Shown: positions 46,690-59,291, counted from the first letter of the stretch. The stretch: DNA of 64,000 nt from Bathymodiolus brooksi (GCA_963680875.1 OY804579.1:24227804-24291803); one strand, 5' to 3'. Numbers and translations are program-made. Notes: generated by a model from the letters alone, not told the origin.

Positions 46690-47720
46690 AATTTAGCACA
46701 CATACCGGTAAGCTGTGGAATACCACAATAATATATCATGGGACCCTTTCTTTTTCTTTGTTATGTCAACGAAATGTTCATCAGCCTAATCTCAGACTGT
46801 AGACGTCTACTATATGCAGATGACAGTATTATTTGTTTTCCCATACAAATTCCGAAATTTATCTATAAAAAATTAGGTAAAGAACTGGAATCATGCAGTG
46901 AGTGGCTTATCAATAACAATCTTTCTCTACACATTGAGAAAACTTAATGCATTATATTTTTACCAAAGCGAAAAATTAAAAACCATAGCTGATTTTCAAA
47001 TTAATTGCAACGGTCATTTATTAAAATCGCAAAGTAGTATTAAATATTTAGGCAATGATATAGAGCAACATTTGTCTTGTCAAAGAACAATCTCAACACC
47101 ATTATTAAAAGTGAATTCGCGTTTGAGATGTATGTATAGAAAAGCAAATTGGGGGTATATCTGCTGAAACAAGAAGAACTTTAAGAATGACACTCATGCA
47201 ATGTTATTTTAATTAGTCTTGTTCCTGCTGATATGATGGTATATATGAAACTTTAAAAAACAAGTTACAAGTGGCACAGAACAAAGCAGTTCGCTATATT
47301 AAATGTATGAGCCCAAGAACAAACAGAACGCAAAAGGAACTATCTAGTCTAGGATTTTTAAATGTTGAGAAGAGAGTTAAACAACTTCGTCTTTACCATG
47401 CTCACAATATCGTCAAGAATGTATGTCTATCTTGTTTAAAAAATAATTTGATACAATTTAACGAATATGACATACACACTCAAGATCAAGTCGTTTTAAG
47501 TATGTAACGCCTAAAATTAAAGGCATCGAATCAGAAACATTTTATTATCATGCAATTCAGGATGGTTATTTACTACCCGATGCGATCATTGGTTGGTTAT
47601 TATCAACATTTAATTAAAGGGCATGTAAATTTAAAACAGTTTTTAAAATTTTATGTTTTATTTTTAGATGAATTAGACATTTTTAATAACTTGTTAAAAT
47701 TGTTTAAATATTTATTAAAA
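46690..47720 (+). pseudogene. LINE ORF2 reverse transcriptase fragment (plus)
   Basis: Broken plus frames: 'MGPFLFLCYVNEM' with the catalytic 'LLYADDSIICF' (about 46738-46947); a shifted frame with 'SSIKYLGNDIEQHLSCQRT' (to about 47167); then 'QNKAVRYIKCMSPR', 'KRVKQLRLYHAHNIV' (47271-47507) and 'ETFYYHAIQDGYLLPDAI' in a further frame near 47530-47600. This is the palm-to-thumb region of a non-LTR polymerase. At least three frameshifts and several stops make it non-functional. The C-terminal Cys cluster is not seen in this copy. Confidence 0.7.
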
Positions 47721-47953
47721 TTATTCGTGTGGAAAAGGTAAATGGCATTATCATGCGAGCAAAGGCCAAGTGGCCAGGGGAGGGTGAAAAAATGCGCAAT
47801 ATTTTTGTAATTTAGAATAGAAACACTACTTGGAAAAAAAATTATATGTTTTATAATACATTGTAGACTAGTACAAACCACTGTATCAATACATCTCGCA
47901 TAGATAATATGTTTTATAATAAATTGTAGACTAGTACAAACCACTGTATAAAT

Positions 47954-48935
47954 TAGGGATGTCAAATCGATTAAAACCTTATAATCGATTACTCGGTCAG
48001 GTTTCCGATCGAGTACCCGGTTACTCGGTAGACAATTTATTTTGTTCGGTTTAAAAAGGTACAGCTGGGTTCAATGACACTTCTGTTTTCTTCCTTTCTT
48101 TTCATTATTTTATATTTCAACTATAATTGTAAAGATTCAGTTGAATGATAAAAAAATTAAAAATATAAATTTATTATTTACAACACAGTACAAATTATTT
48201 ACATACCAGGTTATGTCTAATCTCGTTGCGATTAGGTTATGTCATGTCACATTCATGATTGCTATGCGGTCATTGTGGTACAGAGTTTTTGCTAAGGAAA
48301 ATAATTTGGTCGATGCAAGACGATGACAGTCTGTTGCTTCGTAACAATCAAACCTTCTGCCGAGAAGATTTCTTGCCGACGGAACAGATGTTGTCGGAAC
48401 AGCTAAATACCGGCGCGCAAGAACAGAGAGTCTTGAATATTTATCGGAATTATCTTTTCACTACGCAAGAGAATCAGTTACTGGCATTTGACAGTTTCGA
48501 GTCATTACATCGTTTGAAAAACTTCCAAACTTTAGATGTAGGAGGTGGCATTTTCACAGCCCTATCTCTCGAAATTCAATTCAAACACACTTTTAATAGT
48601 TCAATACTTTAAATTTGAATTGTGTTCATACCAGTTTAATCACTTTGTTTGGTTAACATTGTTAAGCCTACAAGCTAGTGTTTTGCGGGGGGAATAAGCA
48701 GATCAGAGATCAATTACCATTTAATTGACCAATAATTGTTATGTAAACATATGCCAAGCGCTGGTTTATGTGTACGGTTTCTATTATATCTAACATTAAT
48801 TATTTATTGTCCGGAAAATTTTATCATTATTTTCATAAAAAAAAGTTTTCCGAGTAACCGAATACCGATTTTGGTATTCGATAATCGGATGTTCGAGCGA
48901 GTACCCGGTTAACCGGGTACTGGTTGCCATCCCTA
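47954..48935 (+). mobile_element. hAT-type element, copy 1
   Basis: The ends TAGGGATGTCAA and TTGCCATCCCTA are inverted repeats. More inverted similarity lies inside ('gagtacccggttactcgg' on the left, with the complementary form on the right). 8-bp duplications GTATAAAT flank both sides (47946-47953, 48936-48943), the hAT hallmark. Inside, a plus frame of 117 codons (48259-48612) has no family I recognise, and no transposase is present, so the element is non-autonomous. The frame is preserved in all copies, which could simply reflect recent duplication. Confidence 0.8.
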
Positions 48936-49195
48936 GTATAAATACATCTCACATAGATAATATGTTTTATAATAAATTGTAGACTAGTACAAACCACTGT
49001 ATAAATACATCTCACATAGATAATATGTTTTATAATAAATTGTAGACTAGTACAAACCACTGTATAAATACATCTCACATAGATAATATGTTTTATAGTA
49101 AATTGTAGACTAGTACAAACCACTGTATCAATACATCTCGCATAGATAATATGTTTTATAATAAATTGTAGACTAGTACAAACCACTGTATAAAT

Positions 49196-50181
49196 TAGGG
49201 ATATCAAATCGATTAAAACCTTATAACCGATTACTCGGTCAGGTTTCCGATCGAGTACCCGGTTACTCGGTAGACAATTTATTTTGTTCGGTTTAAAAAA
49301 GGTACAGCTGGGTTCAATGACACTTCTGTTTTCTTCCTTTCTTTTCATTATTTTATATTTCAACTATAATTGTAAAGATTCAGTTGAATGATAAAAAAAT
49401 TAAAAATATAAATTTATTATTTACAACACAGTACAAATTATTTACATACCAGGTTATGTCTAATCTCGTTGCGATTAGGTTATGTCATGTCACATTCATG
49501 ATTGCTATGCGGTCATTGTGGTACAGAGTAGTTTTTGCTAAGGAAAATAATTTGGTCGATGCAAGACGATGACAGTCTGTTGCTTCGTAACAATCAAACC
49601 TTCTGCCGAGAAGATTTCTTTCCGACAGAACAGATGTTGTCGGAACAGCTAAATACCGGCGCGCAAGAACAGAGAGTCTTGAATATTTATCGGAATTATC
49701 TTTTCACCACGCAAGAGAATCAGTTACTGGCATTTGGCAGTTTGGAGTCATTACATCGTTTGAAAAACTTCCAAACTTTAGATGTAGGAGGTGGCATTTT
49801 CACAGCCCTATCTCTCGAAATTCAATTCAAGCACACTTTTAATAGTTCAATACTTTAAATTTGAATTGTGTTCATACCAGTTTAATCACTTTGTTTGGTT
49901 AACATTGTTAAGCCTACAAGCTAGTGTTTTGCGGGGGGAATAAGCAGATCAGAGATCAATTACCATTTAATTGACCAATAATTGTTATGTAAACATATGC
50001 CAAGCGCTGGTTTATGTGTACGATTTCTATTATATCTAACATTAATTATTTATTGTCCGGAAAATTTTATCATTATTTTCATAAAAAAAAGTTTTCCGAG
50101 TAACCGAATACCGATTTTGGTATTCGATAATCGGATGTTCGAGCGAGTACCCGGTTAACCGGGTACTGGTTGCCATCCCTA
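49196..50181 (+). mobile_element. hAT-type element, copy 2
   Basis: 986 bp with the same ends and GTATAAAT flanks. The left end is mutated (TAGGGATATCAA). It shares diagnostic variants with copy 3 ('ctttccgacagaac', 'ggcagtttggag') against copies 1 and 4. A 3-bp insertion ('gagtagttttt') near 49528 shifts the internal frame. Confidence 0.8.
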
Positions 50182-50504
50182 GTATAAATACATCTCACAT
50201 AGATAATATGTTTTATAATAAATTGTAGACTAGTACAAACCACTGTATAAATACATCTCACATAGATAATATGTTTTATAATAAATTGTAGACTAGTACA
50301 AACCACTGTATCAATACATCTCACATAGATAATATGTTTTATAATAAATTGTAGACTAGTACAAACCACTGTATAAATACATCTCACATAGATAATATGT
50401 TTTATAATAAATTGTAGACTAGTACAAACCACTGTATCAATACATCTCGCATAGATAATATGTTTTATAATAAATTGTAGACTAGTACAAACCACTGTAT
50501 AAAT

Positions 50505-51487
50505 TAGGGATGTCAAATCGATTAAAACCTTATAACCGATTACTCGGTCAGGTTTCCGATCGAGTACCCGGTTACTCGGTAGACAATTTATTTTGTTCGG
50601 TTTAAAAAAGGTACAGCTGGGTTCAATGACACTTCTGTTTTCTTCCTTTCTTTTCATTATTTTATATTTCAACTATAATTGTAAAGATTCAGTTGAATGA
50701 TAAAAAAATTAAAAATATAAATTTATTATTTACAACACAGTACAAATTATTTACATACCAGGTTATGTCTAATCTCGTTGCGATTAGGTTATGTCATGTC
50801 ACATTCATGATTGCTATGCGGTCATTGTGGTACAGAGTTTTTGCTAAGGAAAATAATTTGGTCGATGCAAGACGATGACAGTCTGTTGCTTCGTAACAAT
50901 CAAACCTTCTGCCGAGAAGATTTCTTTCCGACAGAACAGATGTTGTCGGAACAGCTAAATACCGGCGCGCAAGAACAGAGAGTCTTGAATATTTATCGGA
51001 ATTATCTTTTCACCACGCAAGAGAATCAGTTACTGGCATTTGGCAGTTTGGAGTCATTACATCGTTTGAAAAACTTCCAAACTTTAGATGTAGGAGGTGG
51101 CATTTTCACAGCCCTATCTCTCGAAATTCAATTCAAACACACTTTTAATAGTTCAATACTTTAAATTTGAATTGTGTTCATACCAGTTTAATCACTTTGT
51201 TTGGTTAACATTGTTAAGCCTACAAGCTAGTGTTTTGCGGGGGGAATAAGCAGATCAGAGATCAATTACCATTTAATTGACCAATAATTGTTATGTAAAC
51301 ATATGCCAAGCGCTGGTTTATGTGTACGATTTCTATTATATCTAACATTAATTATTTATTGTCCGGAAAATTTTATCATTATTTTCATAAAAAAAAGTTT
51401 TCCGAGTAACCGAATACCGATTTTGGTATTCGATAATCGGATGTTCGAGCGAGTACCCGGTTAACCGGGTACTGGTTGCCATCCCTA
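50505..51487 (+). mobile_element. hAT-type element, copy 3
   Basis: 983 bp, flanked by GTATAAAT on both sides, and nearly identical to copy 2. Confidence 0.8.
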
Positions 51488-51810
51488 GTATAAATACATC
51501 TCACATAGATAATATGTTTTATAATAAATTGTAGACTAGTACAAACCACTGTATAAATACATCTCACATAGATAATATGTTTTATAATAAATTGTAGACT
51601 AGTACAAACCACGGTATAAATACATCTCGCATAGATAATATGTTTTATAATAAATTGTAGACTAGTACAAACCACTGTATGAATACATCTCACATAGATA
51701 ATATGTTTTATAGTAAATTGTAGACTAGTACAAACCACTGTATCAATACATCTCGCATAGATAATATGTTTTATAATAAATTGTAGACTAGTACAAACCA
51801 CTGTATAAAT

Positions 51811-52479
51811 TAGGGATGTCAAATCGATTAAAACCTTATAACCGATTACTCGGTCAGGTTTCCGATCGAGTACCCGGTTACTCGGTAGACAATTTATTTT
51901 GTTCGGTTTAAAAAAGGTACAGCTGGGTTCAATGACACTTCTGTTTTCTTCCTTTCTTTTCATTATTTTATATTTCAACTATAATTGTAAAGATTCAGTT
52001 GAATGATAAAAAAATTAAAAATATAACTTTATTATTTACAACACAGTACAAATTATTTACATACCAGGTTATGTCTAATCTCGTTGAGATTAGGATTCCG
52101 AAGAAATTTTCTTCGGAATCCTAATCTCAACGAGATTAGGTTATGTCATGTCACATTCATGATTGTTATGCGGTCATTGTGGTACAGAGTTTTTGCTAAG
52201 GAAAATAATTTGGTCGATGCAAGACGATGGCAGTCTGTTGCTTCGTAACAATCAAACCTTCTGCCGAGAAGATTTCTTGCCGACGGAACAGATGTTGTCG
52301 GAACAGCTAAATACCGGCGCGCAAGAACAGAGAGTCTTGAATATTTATCGGAATTATCTTTTCACCACGCAAGAGAATCAGTTACTGGCATTTGACAGTT
52401 TCGAGTCATTACATCGTTTGAAAAACTTCCAAATTTAGATGTAGGAGGTGGCATTTTCACAGCCCTATCTCTCGAAATT
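51811..52479 (+). mobile_element. hAT-type element, copy 4, left part
   Basis: Left part of a fourth copy, interrupted at CGAAATT (52473-52479) by a retrotransposon; the right part is 59292-59657. It carries copy-1-type variants ('cttgccgacggaac', 'gacagtttcgag') and a private palindromic insertion at 52075-52139. One base is missing near 52432 ('caaatttag' for 'caaactttag'). Confidence 0.8.
52075..52139. repeat. 65-bp perfect palindrome, private to hAT copy 4
   Basis: The arms 52075-52106 and 52108-52139 are exact reverse complements over 32 bp with a single-base centre ('ccgaagaaattttcttcgg' across the middle). Copies 1-3 have only 'ctaatctcgttgcgattag' here, itself a weak palindrome. Confidence 0.85.
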
Positions 52480-54054
52480 GAATTGATTTGGATTTAGACG
52501 GCGACTTTCTCAATGAGAAATTGCGCCCGTAAAAAAAATTATTTGAGTTTTTGGAGATTCTCTTATTAGTTACATACTTTTTATGCCTTATTATTACATA
52601 TTGTGAGATTTTAGAATAATTGAAATTTGTAAATGATGATGTTTATTTTAAATATTTAATTAAATGATTGACTTTAGTATATAGTTTGTCATATTTTTTA
52701 TGTGAACCAAAAATTTTAATTGCTGTCATTTATGAATTTAGCATACAAGTTGTTTTAATAGTGTGACAAATCCCAGTTTAATAGGTATAGTGTATCATAA
52801 TGAGTTGGACACTACGACCTTCCTCTAGATACACATTATCCCTATTTTGGTGTTAATGAGGTACTTGACATCGATAGCATCTCCGCGCAAAAATTGTCAA
52901 AATTATAACTTTGTTAACATAGAAAAATAAATCAATAATTAATTTAATAAAGTAAATACTAATAATATGTATTTAGCATTTACGCCAAATGATTTAATTA
53001 CTATATACGGAGTTACCAGTTTGATGTCTGGATTGTTGCCCCACGTTCAGTGTGGATACACGGAAACTAGTGTTGTTTACGCATGCCCACACTGGCCGTC
53101 CGCCAACAATGATTCCAGACACCTCATGGCAACTCGTTATACATGTGTTTACCTTTAGTTTTGAGATATATAGATGTCAAGCCCTTACATACTAAGGTAA
53201 ATTACCAGGAGTTATATTACATAATCCCAGTTATTAACTAGAAAATAAAAATTAAAAATATTTTGTACGCCGTTCTCCCACGATATACCTCGTGGTGAGA
53301 GCACGTTTTTGGTATTATCTATGAAACATAATAACATCGTGACTAATATTGGAAATAAATAATGATAGTTTGTATAATTTCATGAGCTATATAGGGTTAG
53401 TGATTGATTAGATATATAGCTACGGAATGATACATTTAATAATATTTCTACAAAGTGATGTTATCGCATTTGATAGTAATAATTTACCCTAGAATGTACC
53501 GGGAAATGTCATAATTATTAGCTTACTGAAGTAACTGATTTTATGGAAGAAAAATGAAGATTATTATTAATATAATATTTATTGAACCAATGTACTTATT
53601 ATTGGATCAAATAAAAGGAAAAAATTATCTACTATATAAAATAGAAGAAAAAAAAAAGAAGAAAAAAAAGAAAAAAAAAAGAGTTTTATATAACTTTCAT
53701 TGCTCTAGTCTATATTATAGAGCTTAGCTGTAGCCACGTGGCTAGTTCCTAATTCTCTTTATACTTTGACTTGTGTTAATTATTTTTAGTTATTTACAAG
53801 TTAAGTTCAGTAATAAATATGGTTTTTATATACCATATATATAAATAGTTTAAAATGATATTTTATGTATATCAAAAATTATAGTTAAAATAAACTAATG
53901 ACTCTTATCAATATTAAAGTAAAAAGGAAAAAAAAAAAAAAAAATTAATTTTAGATATTAAATTGAAGTTTAATTAGTAATTCGACAAGGGTCATTAGTC
54001 ACAGGTCTCTATGGTGTAGAGGGTGTTCTGTACAGCTCTCAACTGAAAATATAA
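52480..54054 (-). other. 3' region of the nested retrotransposon
   Basis: No gene. AT-rich, with a purine run (AAG/A) near 53645-53682 and an A run near 53931. A small hairpin 'cccacgatatacctcgtgg' lies near 53278. It contains one meaningless 63-codon plus frame. Confidence 0.5.
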
Positions 54055-55530
54055 TTAAAATCTATTAGTTTGATTAATATAATCAGCAACTGGTTGAAAA
54101 TTTTTGCCCGATAGTAAAGTAATCAGATTGAAATTAGTGACACCCAATTGTAGAAGTCGATCAATCATAGTTTTTCTGTATGTGTCATATAGTTTACAAT
54201 TTAAAAGGAAATGCTCCACTGTTTCTTCCTGTTGACAAGTGTCGCATAGATTTGTTGGGTGAAATCCTATTTTGTTTAAGTAGCTATTTAGTTTTATATA
54301 GCCTGTCCGTAACCTGAAAAATAATATTTCATTATACCTGTATAGTTTGGGTGCTGTAATAGCAAATGAAACAGTTTTATTAATATCATATAAATGTCTT
54401 CCTTTTAGGTTGATGTCCCATTTGTTTTGCCACATATCTTTCAAAAAAGTTCTGCTTAATGTCTTAATGTCCTCTTTATATAGAGGATTAAATACATATA
54501 TATTTTTAAAACTTAAAGAATGTTTAGCTTCTTTATCTGCCAATTCATTTCCCAGTATACCAACATGGCTGGGTATCCATTCTAAAATAACATTTATTCC
54601 AATATTATTTAGTGATGTAAAAATATTGTATATATCATAAACAATGTAATTTTTTACTTTATATATAGAACCTTTGATTGCCTGTAATGCTGAAAGTGAG
54701 TCCACAAATATTACGGTATTTAATGGTTTGAAATCTTGAATCCAGTTTAAAGCTAAAAATATGGCAGTAAGTTCACACATAAATATAGATATGTATGGTT
54801 GCAATTTGAATCCTTTACTAACCTTCAGTTCTGGAATCACAAATGCACAACCATTTGTGTTATTTTGGGGATCTTTTGATCCATCTGTATAAATTTTTAA
54901 AATGTTTTGATATTCAGTGTCAATAAGGATATCTCCCTCACTTTTTATTAGATGAGGGAGGTCCTTTTTAGAAATAACATCATGCAATTGGGTTTTGACC
55001 AGGGGTTTTTGTAAATGCCATGGGGGAGTGGGACACTCACTATGTGAATATATATTATCAGGGATGTAATTATTTTCTTTAAGAACTTCTTGGGCAGTTA
55101 TATAATATGGTTTTTGTTTAGTTTTTATGTTTTTACTATAAAAACTAAACTTTACATCGTCCTGGAGGGTAATTTTTGTAGGGTGGTTATTATCAAAACT
55201 ACAAATATTAAGGAAAGACTTTGCTATTAAGCCTTTTCTTCGTTCCTCATATGGGGGGTCACCCATTTCTACTTGTAAACTAGCCAATGAGGCTTTTTTC
55301 ATTGATCCTGTACAAATGCATAGGCATTGAAGTTGTATATTATCTAATAGTTTTTTAACAGCATGCGATGCAGAGTTATATACTTCACATCCATAATCAA
55401 TTTTTGATCTTATTAGTGCAAAGTAGATGGTTCTTAGCGTGTAGCTATTTGCACCCCACTTGGTACCTGTAAGTAGTCTCATACAGTTGAGTATTTTAAT
55501 ACATTTTGTATGTATATATGGTTTAACCAT
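54055..55530 (-). pseudogene. ORF2 continuation: polymerase thumb, RNase H, Cys cluster
   Basis: The open frame of 491 codons reads 'KCIKILNCMRLLTGTKWG' (region after the palm), then an RNase H domain with its acidic residues in 'KIYTDGSKD', 'CELTAIFLAL', 'VIFVDSLSAL' and 'WIPSHVGILGNELADKEAK', and a C-terminal Cys-His cluster 'CDTCQQEETVEHFLLNC'. In relatives it is the C-terminal half of one ORF2 protein, with RNase H removing RNA from the hybrid. Here it is separated from the upstream part by a TAG near 55691 and a one-base shift near 55515. The Met at 55530 is incidental. Confidence 0.8.
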
Positions 55531-55691
55531 GTCAATCTACAATCAAATATTATACCAAGGAATTTAACTTCCTTGACAATTTCAAGTATATGTGTGCCTA
55601 TTTTTAGAACTAGTTTACCTAATTTTTGTTTCCTGGAAAAAATAATACCTACTGTTTTGTTTGGGGATAATAAAAATCTCCATGTAGAACA

Positions 55692-57827
55692 CTATTTATT
55701 GATATTATCAAGATCTTGCTGTATTTTATTTTGTAGGTGTTTTAAATTAGGACCTGATTTCCATATTGGTCCATCATCAGCAAATTGAGACATTTCACAA
55801 TTCTTGATACAGGATGATAGATCATTAAACATGATATTAAAAAGTGTCGGACTAATACAACTACCTTGAGGAGTACCAATTTGAACAATATATATGTCTG
55901 AACAAGTGTTATTAATTCTTACTTGTAATGTTCTATTGCTTAAATAACCATTTACATATGATAGCATATTACCATATATATTTAGAGATACCATTTTTTG
56001 CAGTAGACCATGTTTCCATAACATATCAAATGCCTTTTGAAAGTCTATAAACACTCCAACTGTAATATATTTATTAACAAAAGATTTTTGTATACCATTT
56101 TCTAGTCGTATACATTGTTCCATAGTGTTTCTATTTTTCCTGAATCCACTTTGATTGGGATTATATAGTTTATGTTTTTCCAAATACCATTGCAGTCTAT
56201 TATTGACCATTTTTTCCATAATTTTATTTAAATTTGAGGTGAGTGAAATAGGTCTATATGAGAGGGGGTCACTTGGGTTTTTACCAGTTTTGTGGATTGG
56301 GATTATAATAGAATGTTTCCAATCTTTTGGAATTTCCTGTAAAAACCATATTTTATTAATAAACAATAAAAATATACTAAGCGTTTTTTCAGACAGATGT
56401 TTAAACATATTATAGCTTAACCTGTCTTTGCCAGGTGCACTATTGTTAGTATCTGCGATTGCATCTTGCATTTCCTGTAAAGTAAATTTATCATTATAAC
56501 AATTACTATTATTGTTAAAATGATCTGTAATATTGCTATGATCATTATTTTCAACTTGTTGTTTATGTATTTTAAACTGACTACTGTAGTTGTCAGTACT
56601 ACTGACTTTACTGAAATTTTCAGCAAATAAGTTGGATTTGTCGGTGGATGACTCATAGGGAATATCGTTTTGCTTTAGGGTAGGGATTTCTTTTTTACTG
56701 GGTGCATGACCCAACATTTTTTTAACATTATACCATACTTGAGATAAATTGCTATTGTTGTTCAATGAATTACAATAATTTTCCCAGTATGTTTGCTGGG
56801 TATCATGTAACAGTTGTTTACACAGTTTTTCTTTTTCTTTATAATTTTTGAAATCCTCCCCCCTACCAGTATGACTGGCCCTGTTTCTAGCCTTGTTCCT
56901 TTGTCGAACAAATTTTGTACAATTTTGATCCCACCATGGGACACATGGCTTTTGATTTTTATTGTTGAATTTTTTCACTGGGATATAATCACCAGCAATA
57001 TTAATTAATTCTTTAGTTAAAGTTGTGTTAGTTTCTTGTATATTATCAGAAACCATGTTACAACTAAATTTAATATCACATGCATTGGTGAATCCCTTCC
57101 AATCTGCATTTTTATAATTCCATTTAAGGCTATTATATTGGTTACTATAAATCATGGGTTTATAAGAAATTTTAATATTGACTACAAAATGGTCACTTCC
57201 ATGTGTAGATTTTTGGTCTACATACCAAGTACAATGAGGACCGATTGATGTATTTACTAAACTTAAGTCAATACTAGATGTTTCCATGTTAATAGGGTTC
57301 AATCTAGTACCGGTACCGTCATTTAGAACGACTATATTATTTTCAATAACATGGTTATACAAATGGTTGCCCTTTGTATCATTTCGTCTACCCCCCCATA
57401 GTTTATGGTGGGCATTAAAATCTCCACAAACGACATATTGGTCACTAATTTGAGTGAATATTTTTTGGTATTCACTTTGTGTAGTTTTACTATCTGTATC
57501 ATATATATTTACTATAGTAGTTAATTTATTGTTTAGTTTGATGTCTATTGCTGACACTTCTAACAAGGTGTCAATATTTCTTACAGTATAATTTAAATGG
57601 TTTTTACAGTAAATAGCAGTACCTCCTCTTTTAATATTTCTTGTGGAGAAGTTTGCTAATATGAATCCTGTGATATCAGGATGGTCTTTTTCATTAAGAA
57701 AAAAAGTTTCCTGTAAACATATAATGTCAGGTATATGTTTTTGTTTACTCAGAGACCAGATATATTCCGGCCCATGAGCATTAAAACCCTGACAATTCCA
57801 GTGTACAATATTAACTGAGTCTGTCAT
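55692..57827 (-). pseudogene. ORF2 N-terminal part: EEP endonuclease and reverse transcriptase
   Basis: 711 codons from ATG 57827. The endonuclease occupies residues about 5-220: 'IVHWNCQGFN' (N11), 'LQETFF' (E40), 'CGDFNAHH' (D136, N138), 'SSIDLSL' (D187) and 'GSDHF' (D212, H213), all expected catalytic positions. Polymerase: 'YRPISLTSNLNKIMEKM', 'VGVFIDFQKAFDMLW', 'GTPQGSCISPTLFNIMFNDL' and 'QFADDGPIW' with FADD at 682-685. The protein stops at 711 where relatives continue with a Trp-Cys stretch; a TGG to TAG change is the simplest explanation. Domain content is intact up to that point. It follows ORF1 after 90 bp on the same strand. Confidence 0.85.
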
Positions 57828-57917
57828 TATGAATATAGATATTTTTTAAAATACATTACGATATGAATGCACTTGAAATAATTAATAACATATAAGTAGA
57901 AAATAGTTCGACTGGTA

Positions 57918-59123
57918 TTAATACAGTGATAAATACTTAGTTAGGATATGTTCAACATTAAGTTTAACGTCAAATATTTTGACAGCTAATTCTGTTAAAT
58001 ATTCAATTTTGGTTTTTGGGTCCTTCATTTTGGGTAACTTACCCAAATTAAGTGCCAAAAACAAAACAATATTATTTGTGTTTTCAGTGTCAGAGGGTAT
58101 GGTGACTTTGGTTAATTTGACTTTGGGTTTATTTGCAGGTTTTAGTTGAGTTTTTATCTCCACTCTAGCCTGTTGTGGAGTACATTTGTCCACTAATACT
58201 TTTTTCATAACTAGTAATTTTTCAATTTTTTTGGGGCAGGTTTTACTACTAGAGGGGTGTTCTCCTTTACAGTTGGCACATTTTGGTTTATCAACCGTAC
58301 ATTGTTTATTTTCATGTTGTTGACCACATTTAAAACACACTCTGGGCTTGCTACAGTCTGATTGCATGTGGCCAAACTGTTGGCAATTAAAACATTGGAT
58401 AGGTCTGGGTATAAATAACTTGGTTTTGTACATCCTAAGACCAAGGGATATTCTAATAGGGAGTTCAGGTACATTAAAATATAATTTGACAGTATTGGAG
58501 GGCTGTCTTTCTTTTTTTTCCTTGTCAAAATATGTAAGTCTCACACAATTTGATACATTTTGTTGTTTTAGTACATCTTTTATTTCATCCTCTGTAATAT
58601 TTAAAGGTACATTATAAATACACCCTATTGAAGTATTCATAGATTTAGGTACATATACCTTGATTACCCACTCACCAAGGTGAGTTGATTTTAACAATGT
58701 TTTGTATTGTTGGTTATCAATACATTCAACAATTAAATTACCTGCCTTTGTGCTGTTAATACTTTTAACAGAGCCAATCAGGTTTGACAATAATTTTTGT
58801 ACTTTAATTTGGTTTTGTAGACCAAGTTTATCCGAGTTACATGAAACAATACATATATATTTGGATACTTTAGTTGAGTTCACATTTATTTGTTTTGGGA
58901 TTTGGGGTACCTTTTTGATTGTGCTTTGCACAGCTTCACTGTATGAAGCCTGGTTTAAAGGAGAAGCAGAAGCCTTCCTTTTTTTATGGCGACGAGCCGG
59001 TGTCCATATACTCTCCGATTCCATATCGCAATCGGTACTAGACGGATTTTCACCGTCTAAAGCGCTAGCGTATTCGGTAAAATCATAACTATCAAGATCA
59101 AAACCTTCATTAGGTTTTGACAT
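57918..59123 (-). CDS. Retrotransposon ORF1 protein with three zinc knuckles
   Basis: 401 residues, uninterrupted from ATG 59123. Residues 1-60 are acidic then basic ('RRHKKRKASAS' at about 44-54, a possible nuclear signal). A central region at about 88-235 resembles the RNA-recognition-like fold of ORF1/gag-type proteins. Three CCHC knuckles follow: C244-C247-H252-C257, C263-C266-H270-C275, and C282-C285-H289-C296 (the last with a longer final spacing). The role in relatives is to bind element RNA and deliver the ribonucleoprotein to DNA. The next gene on the strand is ORF2. As the only unbroken frame of this element, it supports a young insertion. Confidence 0.85.
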   Translation of the reverse strand: MSKPNEGFDLDSYDFTEYASALDGENPSSTDCDMESESIWTPARRHKKRKASASPLNQASYSEAVQSTIKKVPQIPKQINVNSTKVSKYICIVSCNSDKLGLQNQIKVQKLLSNLIGSVKSINSTKAGNLIVECIDNQQYKTLLKSTHLGEWVIKVYVPKSMNTSIGCIYNVPLNITEDEIKDVLKQQNVSNCVRLTYFDKEKKERQPSNTVKLYFNVPELPIRISLGLRMYKTKLFIPRPIQCFNCQQFGHMQSDCSKPRVCFKCGQQHENKQCTVDKPKCANCKGEHPSSSKTCPKKIEKLLVMKKVLVDKCTPQQARVEIKTQLKPANKPKVKLTKVTIPSDTENTNNIVLFLALNLGKLPKMKDPKTKIEYLTELAVKIFDVKLNVEHILTKYLSLY

Positions 59124-59291
59124 CTTGATATCTGTTCACAAGAACAAATATACACAGAATATACACAAATATACACAAATAGAAAATACAAAATAATACA
59201 AAATGATACAAAATGCAATAGTAAATAAATATATATAACGTGCAGTTCTTAATTACATTGAATAGTAATAAATGATTCGAGACTCACAACC

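Larger units (their letters stand above)
52480..59291 (-). mobile_element. Near full-length non-LTR retrotransposon (RNase H-bearing, I-like)
   Basis: A 6.8-kb minus-strand insertion in hAT copy 4, flanked by CGAAATT (52473-52479 and 59292-59298). Order on minus: about 165 bp of 5' leader, ORF1 (59123-57918), a 90-bp gap, ORF2 endonuclease plus polymerase (57827-55692), ORF2 continuation with RNase H (to 54055), and a 3' region of about 1.57 kb. It has no long poly-A end; the 3' end reads 'aaatccaaatcaattc'. Endonuclease + polymerase + RNase H with a three-knuckle ORF1 is the layout of the I group (I, Nimb and relatives); the clade is inference. Few lesions suggest a recent insertion. Confidence 0.85.

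Noticed and set aside
48259..48612. 117-codon frame inside the hAT copies as a real gene
   Set aside because: It recurs only because the element was duplicated; it has no recognised domain, and indels in copies 2 and 4 are not compensated.
48833..51978. 197-codon minus frames rich in 'CTSLQFIIKH'
   Set aside because: The 63-bp monomer is 21 open codons, so these frames are repeat translations joined to the hAT right end.
54347..59088. Plus-strand frames across the nested retrotransposon
   Set aside because: They lie antisense to ORF1/ORF2, have no motifs, and are shadows of the minus-strand frames.
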